From the NCBI GenBank assembly GCA_026418315.1, contig JAOABO010000028.1:1-15065 (forward strand): 15,065 nt of DNA, given 5' to 3'. Below the pieces are notes generated by a model. It did not search any database and had not been told where the DNA came from. It saw nothing but the letters and a program-made list of their open reading frames with translations. Shown here in pieces: positions 6,538 to 14,832 of the stretch. How positions within the stretch are numbered: the first letter of the stretch is position 1; each line of letters starts with the position of its first letter. Origin of the DNA: Bacteroidia bacterium. Lineage in GTDB: Bacteria; Bacteroidota; Bacteroidia; B-17B0; Aurantibacillaceae. The position numbers were made by a program, and so were the translations under genes.

Positions 6538-8298
6538 TCAATCTTCTTTATTTCTGCGATAAATGTGCTCAATCACATCTTTATATTTTTCAATAATGAC
6601 TTTGCGTTTTAAGCTCATTTTTGGTGTTAGTTCACCGCTTTCAACACTCCATGTGGTATTCAAAATTTGAGGATTTCTGATTTGCTCATGTGGCGCTAGT
6701 TGTTTATTCACATTATGAATGTGTTGAAATATGATTGTTTTTATTTTCTCATCACCACATATATCTTGTATTCCTGAATTTTTTTTGTCCGGAAATTTTT
6801 GAGCGATATTTTGAATATTCAGTGTTATTAAAGCACTGGCAAATTTTTCATTGGCGCCAATTACCATGGTATGTTCTATGAGTGGATGTTCTTTAATCTT
6901 ACTCTCAATATATGCAGGTGAAATATATTTTCCTGAAGTGGTTTTGAAAATTTCTTTTTTTCTGTCTGTAATTTTCAAAAAGCGATTTTCAACTATTTCC
7001 CCAATATCTCCGGTATGAAACCAACCTTCTTTGTCAATTACTTCATCAGTGGCTGATTTATTATTGTAATATCCTAACATCACTCCCGGCCCTTTTACCA
7101 ATATTTCTCCATCATCTGCTATTTTCACCATTGTATTAGGAATCACTGGTCCAACTGTACCTATACATTTATCTTGTTCATAAAAACCATTAACGGCCAC
7201 AACAGGGGACGTTTCAGTAAGTCCATATCCTTGCATGCAATTAATTTTTGCACATAAAAACATTCTTTCCAATTTAGGATTCAGAGCTGCTCCACCTGAA
7301 ATCATACATTCCAAATTTCCTCCTAAGGCATCTCGCCATTTTTGATAAACAATCTTATCTGCTATTTTTCTCTGCAATTCATACCATTTGCCATTCTTCC
7401 CTTGTAGTTCATATTTTTCTGCCAAATTGATAGCCCATGTCAATGTATGTTTTTTTATTCCTTTCAATTCATCTCGGGTTGAAATAATTTTTTGATAAAC
7501 ACGTTCTATTAAACGCGGAACAGATACAAACAAATGTGGCTTTACTTCTTTAATGTTTTCCACCACGGTCTCTACGCCTTCAGCATAGTAAATACTTACA
7601 CCTTTATACAATAATAATGAATTGACCATTCTTTCATATACATGATTAAGCGGCAAAAAGCTCAGTGCTTTCCAATGTTTTTGAAATGGTGCAATATGTT
7701 GACAATTTAAAATATTGGAAACAAGATTATGATGAGAAAGCATAACACCTTTTGGCTGACCTGAAGTTCCGGAAGTATATAAAATAGTGAGCAATTCTTC
7801 AGGTAAAATGCTTTGATAAATTTCTTTTATTTTATTTTCAATCTGCTCGTTAAATCCAATTTGATTAATGATGTGATGGATATTTTTAATACCGTTGATT
7901 TCTGAAAATGAAATGATCTTCTCTTGAAAATGTTCTTTTATAACAGGGTATTTATTGATTGTTTTTTCTTTTGAAAAAAGGCCATATTGTGGATTGGATT
8001 CTTGAATAATGTAATTTAAATCGTGTTCAGAAATATTCGGAAACACCGGGACAGTAACTACCCCAATAAGCTGACAGGCAAAATCAGTAAAATTCCATTC
8101 AGGACAATTTTCAGCCATTAATAGTACTTTATCTCCCTTTTTTAATCCACTTTGAATAAAAAATTCTGCCAATGAAAATGAATATTGATAAAAATCTTTT
8201 CCTGAAAAGGATTTCCATTGTTTATTAACTTTCTTATTTAAAATATCTGGTTTACTGTATAATTCTTTATTGAAAAGTATATCTGCAACTTTCTGCAT
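6538..8298 (-). CDS. Long-chain fatty acid-CoA ligase (AMP-forming)
   Basis: This 586-residue member of the ANL superfamily activates fatty acids to acyl-CoA through an acyl-AMP intermediate in the cytoplasm or at the inner membrane. Motifs in order are the phosphate-binding loop TILYTSGTSGQPKG (residues 171-184), SFLPLNHVYERM (213-224), ISGGAALN (333-340), YGLTETSP (358-365), the adenine/ribose-binding GWFHTGDIGE (425-434, D431), ITDRKKEIFKTTSGKYISP (443-461) with R446, and the catalytic K457. This is the long-chain (COG1022, FAA1/FadD15-like) type, which recognises bulky acyl chains through the SGKYISP end. The length is typical. It lies 30 bp after the WbqC-family gene and 48 bp before the barrel gene. 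Next to WaaA, a role in recycling fatty acids for membrane lipids is possible but inferred. Confidence 0.95.
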   Translation of the reverse strand: MQKVADILFNKELYSKPDILNKKVNKQWKSFSGKDFYQYSFSLAEFFIQSGLKKGDKVLLMAENCPEWNFTDFACQLIGVVTVPVFPNISEHDLNYIIQESNPQYGLFSKEKTINKYPVIKEHFQEKIISFSEINGIKNIHHIINQIGFNEQIENKIKEIYQSILPEELLTILYTSGTSGQPKGVMLSHHNLVSNILNCQHIAPFQKHWKALSFLPLNHVYERMVNSLLLYKGVSIYYAEGVETVVENIKEVKPHLFVSVPRLIERVYQKIISTRDELKGIKKHTLTWAINLAEKYELQGKNGKWYELQRKIADKIVYQKWRDALGGNLECMISGGAALNPKLERMFLCAKINCMQGYGLTETSPVVAVNGFYEQDKCIGTVGPVIPNTMVKIADDGEILVKGPGVMLGYYNNKSATDEVIDKEGWFHTGDIGEIVENRFLKITDRKKEIFKTTSGKYISPAYIESKIKEHPLIEHTMVIGANEKFASALITLNIQNIAQKFPDKKNSGIQDICGDEKIKTIIFQHIHNVNKQLAPHEQIRNPQILNTTWSVESGELTPKMSLKRKVIIEKYKDVIEHIYRRNKED

Positions 8299-8328
8299 AT
8301 TTTTTGTGTTAGTTTAAATAATTTTTAT

Positions 8329-8952
8329 TTAATACTCAAGTGTTCCTGCAATATAATTTGCTGAATCCGGGCCTAAATTAAAAATCAAATCCAATATGCT
8401 GATATTTTTTTGAAATGGAAATCTGTCTGAAAATACCTGTATATATTCTTTTTCTATAATCGGAAAGAAAGAATGTGAATGTTTATCAAAATAGTTTCTA
8501 TAATCTAAAGTATAATTTTTTTTATATTCAGTAGTCAAAATAATTTCTGTGGATATGTTTAAAATAATAAAAATTTTTTTCATCAATTCCAGGTTCAATA
8601 AAAATAAAGATGGATATTTAGAATGTGTTATATGTTCTAATAATTCATTGGCATAAAATTCAAAAAATGGCGCATTTTTATATGCGGAAGTAATAGCCGT
8701 ATAGTGCTTTTTTTGCCAGGGTTCTTTGTAAGAAATTTCTTTATTGACTATGAGCTCTTTACTACTCTTATGAATTACTGGTATAATAAGGGGCATTAAA
8801 CCATTAGCCGTTAGTATTATGGTTCTGTTTCTGAATGTTTGTTTTATATAATATTCTGAAGTTTCAATATAAACTTTTGGATATTGATTAATCAGAACAT
8901 AAAATAAAATATTTCCAAAATACTGCACTGAAAAAACAGGAATACTTTCCAT
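8329..8952 (-). CDS. WbqC-family protein
   Basis: This 207-residue protein matches the WbqC-like family. It shows YFGNILFYVLI near the start, YIKQTFRNRTIILTANG (about residues 34-50), PLIIPVIHKS, ISYKEPWQKKHYTAITSAYK (about 73-92) and NAPFFEFYANEL. The Q-T-x-R-N-R and PW-x-x-K-H-x-x-x-I-x-x-A-Y patterns are the family hallmarks. WbqC was named after an O-antigen cluster, but its biochemical activity is not established. In Bacteroidota it is commonly found next to lepB, as it is here, beginning 8 bp after the second signal-peptidase-like gene, so the two are probably co-transcribed. A cytoplasmic location is likely, since no signal peptide or membrane helix is seen. Confidence 0.88.
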   Translation of the reverse strand: MESIPVFSVQYFGNILFYVLINQYPKVYIETSEYYIKQTFRNRTIILTANGLMPLIIPVIHKSSKELIVNKEISYKEPWQKKHYTAITSAYKNAPFFEFYANELLEHITHSKYPSLFLLNLELMKKIFIILNISTEIILTTEYKKNYTLDYRNYFDKHSHSFFPIIEKEYIQVFSDRFPFQKNISILDLIFNLGPDSANYIAGTLEY

Positions 8953-8960
8953 AATAATGT

Positions 8961-9809
8961 TTAATGGAAGTGGGCAAATACTATTCCCACCATATCTTTT
9001 CTTTTAACGGGTCCTAAATAACGACTGTCTATAGCATTATCTCTGTTATCACCCATTACAAAATAATAATCATTTTTGAATATATATTCATTTACATGTT
9101 TACCATTGATAAATAAACTATCATTTTGGATGTTACTTAATTTTTCTTCTTCCTGAATAATAGGAAAATAAATTGGAATGGTACTTCCGTCCATTTTAAT
9201 TTTATCACCTTTTTGGGGCAAATATATTGGTCCGAAAAAATGCTTATTCCATTTTACTTTTTCATTATATGGAAAAATTTCATTTTCAAATGCCGATGGA
9301 AATTCCAATTCATAAGTAATACCTATTACATTGGTATCCTGTTTTAATTGTTGATACATTTTTTCAGACAAACTTACTGCGTACTCTGTTTTTTTTGAAA
9401 TTAATACTTTTTCACTGATTAAACGGTCAAGATGATTTAATTTTTCAATGGAATCAGTTAATTGAATGATGTAATTTTTCTGATAAAAATCTGACTTTTT
9501 TTCTATTTGATGATTAATATATACAACATTACTATCTATGAATACAGTATCTCCCGGTAATCCGATTACTCTTTGAATAAATAAATATCTAGAAGTTTCA
9601 GCAGAGTCCCTTTCTTCAAAATAATCACTTTTGTAAATAACAATATCAGAATGATTGGGAAATATTAAAAATTTTCTGTACAATAATATATCTTCTTTTA
9701 ATATACCACCTCGCATATCATCTGCAGGCATTTTTATTATACCTATACTCCAGTAAACTAACAAAAAAAGTATAAACGCTATTCCAAAGTATTTTATCAA
9801 TCCCTTCAT
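8961..9809 (-). CDS. Signal peptidase I-like protein (S26 family) lacking the Ser-Lys dyad
   Basis: This 282-residue protein has an N-terminal membrane helix (residues 7-25) and an extracytoplasmic S26-like domain. Family landmarks are present: QRVIGLPGD (79-87, box D), WNKHFFGPIYLPQKGD, and VMGDNRDNAIDSRYLGPV near the C terminus (box E). The two catalytic positions are not. Box B, which in the neighbouring LepB is IPTSSLEKTL, aligns without gaps to MPADDMRGGI, putting Asp31 (GAT at 9719-9717) where the nucleophilic Ser belongs. The general-base Lys before box D (VKRCVAIAGD in the neighbour) is Gln79 (CAA at 9575-9573). Both Gln and Asp are read directly. The gene is intact, so a non-proteolytic function is more likely than decay. 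It follows lepB by 48 bp and precedes wbqC by 8 bp. Inactive S26 proteins beside active ones are known in Firmicutes (S. aureus SpsA). Confidence 0.88.
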   Translation of the reverse strand: MKGLIKYFGIAFILFLLVYWSIGIIKMPADDMRGGILKEDILLYRKFLIFPNHSDIVIYKSDYFEERDSAETSRYLFIQRVIGLPGDTVFIDSNVVYINHQIEKKSDFYQKNYIIQLTDSIEKLNHLDRLISEKVLISKKTEYAVSLSEKMYQQLKQDTNVIGITYELEFPSAFENEIFPYNEKVKWNKHFFGPIYLPQKGDKIKMDGSTIPIYFPIIQEEEKLSNIQNDSLFINGKHVNEYIFKNDYYFVMGDNRDNAIDSRYLGPVKRKDMVGIVFAHFH

Positions 9810-9814
9810 TTATT

Positions 9815-9844
9815 CAAATATACAAAAAAAGTAAGTAATCCAAA
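9815..9844 (-). promoter_or_regulatory. Candidate promoter for the inactive signal-peptidase-like gene
   Basis: On the minus strand there is a -33 TTTG (9844-9841), an 18-bp spacer and TATATTTG (9822-9815), a full match to the Bacteroidota TAnnTTTG -7 element. The element ends five bases before the ATG at 9809, so the transcript would be leaderless or nearly so. It would let this gene and wbqC be expressed separately from lepB. Confidence 0.4.
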
Positions 9845-9857
9845 ATAATTCCTATTG

Positions 9858-11678
9858 TTATTTATTTTTCTTTTGTTTTGTACTTTTTCTTTTCTTCCAT
9901 TTATTGTACGCCCATATTCCAAAAATTAAAGACAAAATAGGTATTTTTAATGATACTAATCCATTGTGCCCTACATAACACAAAAATCTTTCCCATCTGA
10001 ATTTTCCTTCACGAGAATTTTTGAAAAAGGAACCAATAATAGATTTACCACTTACAGGATTATTATCTGCATACTTCACACTCATCCATATAAAAAATGG
10101 CTCTCCTACAACGTGGTCAAATGGTACAAATCCCCAACTTCTTGAATCAGCGCTATTATGTCTGTTGTCTCCCATCATCCAATAATAATCTTGTTTAAAC
10201 GTATATGTTTCAATGGGTTGTTCATCATAATATACTTTCCCGTTTTTCATTTCTACTTGATGAGTTTTTCCAAAATCATCATAAGTAGTAAGAATAGTTC
10301 TGTACAAAATATAATTATTACTATCCATTTTAATGGTCATTCCCTTATAAGGAATAATTAAAGGGCCAAAATTATCATTATTCCAAGGAAATTTTTCGTG
10401 ATGTGGAAACACTGTCATGTCTCTTTGTCCTTTAGGTTCAATCTTTCTTTGAATTTTAATAATGCCTTCCATGCCTTCTAACTTCTTCACTGTTTGCTTT
10501 GGCATGGTGAGTAAGTATATACAAGTATCATGCTTGGTTTGCACCAAATCTCCTTCTCCAATATAAATATCTAATTCATCCAACAGTTTAAAGTTACTCA
10601 ATACTATCTTACCATTCATTTCCATTCTTTCTCCAAACATAGCTCCTTTTGTAGTAACAAAATACTTAAACTGAGCATGTTCTGGGGTAGGTTGTTCTTT
10701 TTGATTGATATAAATCACTCCATCTTTAATCTCTAATGTATCACCTGCTATAGCAACACACCTTTTAACATAATGTTCTCTTTTGTCAACAGGCCGTGCA
10801 ACAATTTTTCCAAATGGTTTTTCATTGAGTGGATTAATATTATTAGGTTGATGAACATATTCCCAAGCCATTTTATGATAGTAATTTTGGTCTTCTGTTT
10901 TTTTCCCTGCTTTTTCATCTTCATTTTTCATGAGCGCTGCAATAATTCTTACTACCTGATAATAACTGATGTCCTGCATGTTTTGTATTACTGTATCTCC
11001 ATCAGGATAATTAAAAACGACTATTTCATTTCTTTCTACCTTTCCCCCAATAGGTATTCTCATATAAGGTAATTTTACCCAATTCACATAAGCAGGAATA
11101 TTATCCGTACCAATTAAGGTATGATGCGAAAAAGGAAATGCAATAACCGTTTGAGGTATTCTTGGCCCATAAGCCAGTTTATTGACAAATAAAAAATCTC
11201 CCACCATTAATGTTTTTTCTAATGATGAAGTAGGAATGGTAAATGCTTCAATGAAGAATGTGCGAATGATAGATGCCGCAACAGTGGCAAAAACAATAGG
11301 ATCTACCCACTCTTTAATAAATTTAGATGGCTCGGGATGGTATTTATCTAAACCAACAAACTCTATTTTTTTATCTCCGATAAGAGATATAAAAAATATC
11401 GGTGGCAACAAAGAAGCTAATAACAACTGTAAAGTTGAAGTTTTATTAATAGCACGGGCTGTATTGAATCCATAAACTCCCCACATAATCAAATTGACCC
11501 CAGGAACTAACGTAATTAAAGCCCACCACCATGGTTTTTTTAATAATTGAGACAATCTATAAAAATTAAAAAACGGAATAAGTGCATGCCATGGTGGTGC
11601 ATTGCACGTCTTAAAAAATCTGGCCATACCAAAGAACGAAATAAATACAATCACTAAAAATACAAGATTTCCTGTCAT
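9858..11678 (-). CDS. lepB: Signal peptidase I (S26 family) with N-terminal DUF5684 membrane domain
   Basis: This 606-residue inner-membrane peptidase removes signal peptides from exported proteins. Residues 1-100 form a DUF5684-type region with three hydrophobic segments (4-20, 50-70, 84-99) and the conserved APPWHALIPFFNFYRL. Peptidase boxes follow: IPTSSLEKTLMVGDFLFVNK (148-167) with nucleophile S152, NEIVVFNYPDGD (217-228), REHYVKRCVAIAGD (300-313) with general base K305, and WMMGDNRHNSADSRSWGFVP (500-519). A large insertion lies between boxes C and D and another between D and E, as in other long Bacteroidota LepB proteins. A C-terminal helix (about 573-590) ends in a Lys-rich tail. E. 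coli LepB has 324 residues. The catalytic dyad is intact, so this is the working enzyme. It lies 98 bp after the T9SS cargo gene, with its own candidate promoter. Confidence 0.95.
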   Translation of the reverse strand: MTGNLVFLVIVFISFFGMARFFKTCNAPPWHALIPFFNFYRLSQLLKKPWWWALITLVPGVNLIMWGVYGFNTARAINKTSTLQLLLASLLPPIFFISLIGDKKIEFVGLDKYHPEPSKFIKEWVDPIVFATVAASIIRTFFIEAFTIPTSSLEKTLMVGDFLFVNKLAYGPRIPQTVIAFPFSHHTLIGTDNIPAYVNWVKLPYMRIPIGGKVERNEIVVFNYPDGDTVIQNMQDISYYQVVRIIAALMKNEDEKAGKKTEDQNYYHKMAWEYVHQPNNINPLNEKPFGKIVARPVDKREHYVKRCVAIAGDTLEIKDGVIYINQKEQPTPEHAQFKYFVTTKGAMFGERMEMNGKIVLSNFKLLDELDIYIGEGDLVQTKHDTCIYLLTMPKQTVKKLEGMEGIIKIQRKIEPKGQRDMTVFPHHEKFPWNNDNFGPLIIPYKGMTIKMDSNNYILYRTILTTYDDFGKTHQVEMKNGKVYYDEQPIETYTFKQDYYWMMGDNRHNSADSRSWGFVPFDHVVGEPFFIWMSVKYADNNPVSGKSIIGSFFKNSREGKFRWERFLCYVGHNGLVSLKIPILSLIFGIWAYNKWKKRKSTKQKKNK

Positions 11679-11683
11679 AATTT

Positions 11684-11707
11684 TTTTACTCGCAAAAATG
11701 AGTAAAA
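11684..11707. repeat. 8-bp perfect inverted repeat over the lepB promoter/leader
   Basis: TTTTACTC (11684-11691) and GAGTAAAA (11700-11707) are exact reverse complements around the 8-base spacer GCAAAAAT. The repeat overlaps the candidate -7 element at 11693-11700 and lies 6 bases upstream of the lepB ATG. No U tract follows it on either strand, so an operator or a 5' leader hairpin is more likely than a terminator. Confidence 0.55.
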
Positions 11708-11724
11708 TATCAAACTATCCCAAA
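11693..11724 (-). promoter_or_regulatory. Candidate promoter for lepB
   Basis: On the minus strand there is a -33 TTTG (11724-11721), a 20-bp spacer and CATTTTTG (11700-11693), seven of eight positions of the TAnnTTTG -7 element. The ATG follows at 11678, giving a leader of roughly eight bases. The spacing is within the range reported for Bacteroidota promoters. Confidence 0.4.
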
Positions 11725-11736
11725 GTATAAAGCAAT

Positions 11737-11761
11737 TAATTTTGATAAAAAAACAAAATTA
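11737..11761. repeat. 8-bp inverted repeat in the T9SS cargo-lepB intergenic region
   Basis: TAATTTTG (11737-11744) and CAAAATTA (11754-11761) are exact reverse complements around a 9-base AT-only loop. On the minus strand the loop holds the T tract of the weak terminator described next to it. The stem is almost all A-T pairs, so its stability is low. It could stabilise the 3' end of the upstream mRNA. Confidence 0.4.
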
Positions 11762-11794
11762 CAAGATTGCTCTTCTTTATTCCTTAACAATCTT
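11747..11794 (-). terminator. Weak rho-independent-like terminator of the T9SS cargo gene
   Basis: AAGATTG (minus strand 11794-11788) and CAATCTT (11769-11763) pair perfectly around an 18-base loop that includes the stop codon at 11779-11777. On the minus strand a run of seven T residues follows about nine bases after the stem (11753-11747). The stem is short and AT-rich, so termination would be partial at best. Confidence 0.4.
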
Positions 11795-14700
11795 CTTTAT
11801 TACTTTTTCATTACCATTAATAACTACTTCAAAAATATAAATCCCTTGTGATAAGGAATTAACATCTATTTTATAATCATTAATACCACCTAGTAATTTT
11901 ATATCATAACATAATACTTGTTTTCCATACACATCAAAAACATTAACTTTAGCCATACCATTCGGTACAGTTAATCTTGATTCTATTGAAAGGGTTACTT
12001 CTTCATTTACAGGATTAGGGTAAATAGATGTAACAAACACTTCACCCATCTGTGCATCAATGGCAATTATTTGTGTTTCAGATGATTTTTCATTACTTTC
12101 TACAGAACGTATTTTGTAATAACTGATTTTTCCTAGCGGAGCTGTAATATCTTCAAATTGATATTTTGATGGAAAATTATTGGGTTTTACGCGACCAATT
12201 TTTTCAAAATTTATTCCGTCAGTACTTCTGAGTATCTCATAATTCATTAAATTGCTTTCTTCTGCTGTTTCCCAATGTAAATAATTAGTTTTTGCAATTC
12301 TCTCACCATAGAAAGATTTAAACCCTATTGGTAAAACCTGACAATTCGTAACGCAAGATGCAGCAGGAGTAAATCGATAAGCAGTATTAGTCATAGTCCA
12401 CTGAGTAGGATAATTATGTGCAGTCATATTTACAGGTGGTATGTATACAGTACCATCATAATTATGAAGACCCAATACTGCATAACCACCATTCCAAGAG
12501 GTACAAACGTGTTTATTTTTGATATGAATTTCAATATTGCCGTTTTCGAAAATTTTTATTTGACCTGAAAAATAAGGCGTTAGTGAAGCATTACAGCTAA
12601 AATATGGAATATCTTCCCATGATATAACGGTTCTTCTGTTTGGTGCAGTTCCAAAAGTAGCATACTGAATCTTAGAGGTGGCAACTGTTGCTGTCGTTGC
12701 CGGATTAATATCATGCCAAGGCCCTAAAATAGCATTTCTGGGAATTGAAGTGCCAAATATAGGAGCAGCATTAGTAATACTCCATCCAGTCCATACATTT
12801 GGTGCAGCAATAGTAGATGACGAGATGTTTGGTATATTACAAATAGCATCATAAACAAAAGATGAATTAGAAGCAGGGTAACCTCCCCATGAAACCGCTC
12901 CATCAAAACAAGTACTAAAACCAAACATAACTATTGAACTAAATAAAACATCGTCCGTCATTGGTAAAGAAGTACCAGTAAAACTCTCAAAATTGTACGC
13001 TACAGAAGAAGGTGTATAATTCATGTTACAAACGCCCGATGTATTCACGGCCGAAATACTTAAATCATAAGGATTACATGTAGGCGATGCCCATGAATCT
13101 ATTATCAAATAATATGTTTGCCCAGCAATAACATTAAGGCATGTGAGGGTTTTGGACCCAGTACTACTCTGAGAATAATTTACACATGTCCCGCCACTTG
13201 AAGGACAACCTTTGTATAACATTAAGCCAGTATACGACCCTGATGAATTAATGGTTATTGATATTTGACCAGTAGCCGTTGGTGTAAAAGTGTACACCAC
13301 ATCTTCACCTGTATAATAGGAAGAACTTCCACAAACATTAGAAACATTAGAAGAAGTAACATCATCTATTTTTCCACAAGTAGTTTGGCCTGTATGAGAG
13401 TAGGGAAGAGATGGAATAGAAATAATTGACCCCATACAAGCACATCCTCCTGAAACTGGAGTAACAGCGGATATACTTAAATTATAAGGATTACATGTAG
13501 GTGATGCCCATGAATCTATTACTAAATAATACACTTGTCCAGCTACTACAGATATACAGCTTAAACTTTTGTTGCCCGTTGAACTTTGTGTGTATGTAAT
13601 GCAGGTTCCACCACTGAATGGACAACCTTGGTATAACATTAACCCTGTGTAACTACCTCCGGAAGTTAAATTGATACTAATCTGGCCAGTAGTTGTAGGA
13701 GTAAAACTATATACCACATCTTCCCCTGTATAATAAGAAGAACTTCCACATATATTACTAACATTTGTAGATGTCAAATCGTTTCCTTTACCACAGGTAG
13801 TTTGAGCACCACTTGTAAAAGGTAAAGTAGCAATTTGAATTAAATCACAAACACAAGGTGTGCTGCCAAGGTTGGCTGAAAGCGTATTAGTTGTCATTGA
13901 ATTGCTGCTAATGGTACATGTAACAATGGCTCTAAAGTAAGTTAGGCCCGTTACATTAAAAGTTGCAACATTAGAAGTTGATACCTGAAAGGTCGTCCAT
14001 GGCCCTGATGAAGAAGTACCAGATTGAAATGTATATTGAAGACCACATACCGATGTCCCAGTAACATTTAAAGTTGCTGTATAAGGAGAACAAGTATTGG
14101 ATGGTAAAGATAAAGCCAATGCATAACCAGATGGTGTACCACTACAAGATATAGGATCCCATCTGTATATTTGCCCATTAGCTGGCTTAGTATTTAAATT
14201 ATCTGTTTCCGTAGTGGAAGAAGCTGTAGGAGAACCAGATGTATTATTTAATGATAAAAATGGAATGGGTGAACCCGAACCATTTAATCCAATAGATGCA
14301 CTACCACTATTCACACCACCGGATTCTCTTTGATACCAAAACTCTATTCTGTTTGTACCTTCATATAACCATACCTGAAAAGAAATAACAGCAGTAGTAG
14401 CCGAAAAGTTCCACTCCATATTTCTCCATTCCACCTTAAAAATCCTATTAGGAGAGGATCCTGTTGTAACATATTGAACATTTTGAGTACATTGTAAATC
14501 ATCCCATAGAGGCGCAACAATCAATGAACCTGTATTATCTAAATCATTAGTAAACATAGAAGAAGTCAAAGACATATCAAAAGTTAGCCATCCATTAGAA
14601 GAGATTTTAACTTGAGTATAAGGTTGACAATTATAGTAAAATGTAAAAGGTAAAGTAATCGCAGAAGACAACTCGTCATCAGCAGTATTACTCGTTAAGG

Positions 14701-14821
14701 CATTTGTACCACCAGTAATGTAAGTAAAAGTTGATGTGGTACTGCTAAATGAATAATTTAATTGCGAATATTGCCTAAAGAAAAGCAGTAAGAATATATA
14801 AATAATCCATATCTTTTTCAT
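11777..14821 (-). CDS. T9SS-secreted multidomain protein with two PPC-like repeats and type A sorting domain
   Basis: This 1014-residue protein is exported by Sec and then by the type IX system to the cell surface or medium. Regions in order are a signal peptide (1-19, cleaved before QLNYS); a nidogen-like beta domain (about 21-222; ISSNGWLTFD, IVAPLWDDL, RIFKVEWRNMEWN); an Ig-like stretch (226-322); two PPC-like repeats (325-454 and 463-593); a second beta domain (about 600-820; VISWEDIPYF, QIKIFENGNIEIHI, YAVLGLHNYDG); an Fn3-like segment (829-922; FKSFYGERIAKTNYLHWETAE, quoted as NYLHWETAE...YEILRSTDG); and the type A sorting domain (932-1014; IYPNPVNEEVTLSIE, VFDVYGKQV, LSQGIYIFEVVINGNE, KIVKE). 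No catalytic motif is evident, so adhesion or glycan binding is possible but inferred. Paired cysteines in each repeat suggest disulphides. It begins 11 bp after the upstream short gene. Confidence 0.9.
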   Translation of the reverse strand: MKKIWIIYIFLLLFFRQYSQLNYSFSSTTSTFTYITGGTNALTSNTADDELSSAITLPFTFYYNCQPYTQVKISSNGWLTFDMSLTSSMFTNDLDNTGSLIVAPLWDDLQCTQNVQYVTTGSSPNRIFKVEWRNMEWNFSATTAVISFQVWLYEGTNRIEFWYQRESGGVNSGSASIGLNGSGSPIPFLSLNNTSGSPTASSTTETDNLNTKPANGQIYRWDPISCSGTPSGYALALSLPSNTCSPYTATLNVTGTSVCGLQYTFQSGTSSSGPWTTFQVSTSNVATFNVTGLTYFRAIVTCTISSNSMTTNTLSANLGSTPCVCDLIQIATLPFTSGAQTTCGKGNDLTSTNVSNICGSSSYYTGEDVVYSFTPTTTGQISINLTSGGSYTGLMLYQGCPFSGGTCITYTQSSTGNKSLSCISVVAGQVYYLVIDSWASPTCNPYNLSISAVTPVSGGCACMGSIISIPSLPYSHTGQTTCGKIDDVTSSNVSNVCGSSSYYTGEDVVYTFTPTATGQISITINSSGSYTGLMLYKGCPSSGGTCVNYSQSSTGSKTLTCLNVIAGQTYYLIIDSWASPTCNPYDLSISAVNTSGVCNMNYTPSSVAYNFESFTGTSLPMTDDVLFSSIVMFGFSTCFDGAVSWGGYPASNSSFVYDAICNIPNISSSTIAAPNVWTGWSITNAAPIFGTSIPRNAILGPWHDINPATTATVATSKIQYATFGTAPNRRTVISWEDIPYFSCNASLTPYFSGQIKIFENGNIEIHIKNKHVCTSWNGGYAVLGLHNYDGTVYIPPVNMTAHNYPTQWTMTNTAYRFTPAASCVTNCQVLPIGFKSFYGERIAKTNYLHWETAEESNLMNYEILRSTDGINFEKIGRVKPNNFPSKYQFEDITAPLGKISYYKIRSVESNEKSSETQIIAIDAQMGEVFVTSIYPNPVNEEVTLSIESRLTVPNGMAKVNVFDVYGKQVLCYDIKLLGGINDYKIDVNSLSQGIYIFEVVINGNEKVIKKIVKE
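13043..13849 (-). repeat. Tandem 417-bp coding repeat (PPC-like domain pair)
   Basis: Two copies lie at about 13849-13460 and 13435-13043 with a constant offset of 417 bp (139 codons) and no gaps. By hand count 88 of 113 aligned residues are identical (from TTCGK to LSISAV). CGSSSYYTGEDVVY and IDSWASPTCNPY are unchanged. The DNA is also closely similar, for example at 13071-13112 and 13488-13529, with differences mostly in third codon positions. Confidence 0.9.
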
Positions 14822-14832
14822 AACTGTTGATT

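Noticed and set aside
8961..9809. Treating the second signal peptidase as a decaying pseudogene
   Set aside because: The frame is intact, box D and box E are conserved, and spacing to neighbours is tight. Only the catalytic residues are changed, which points to a retained non-catalytic protein.
10158..11475. Several plus-strand open frames opposite lepB
   Set aside because: They are short, overlap strongly supported LepB motifs on the other strand, and have no start context or family features.
12724..12924. Second minus-strand frame inside the T9SS cargo gene
   Set aside because: It is an out-of-frame shadow of the cargo coding sequence with low-complexity composition.
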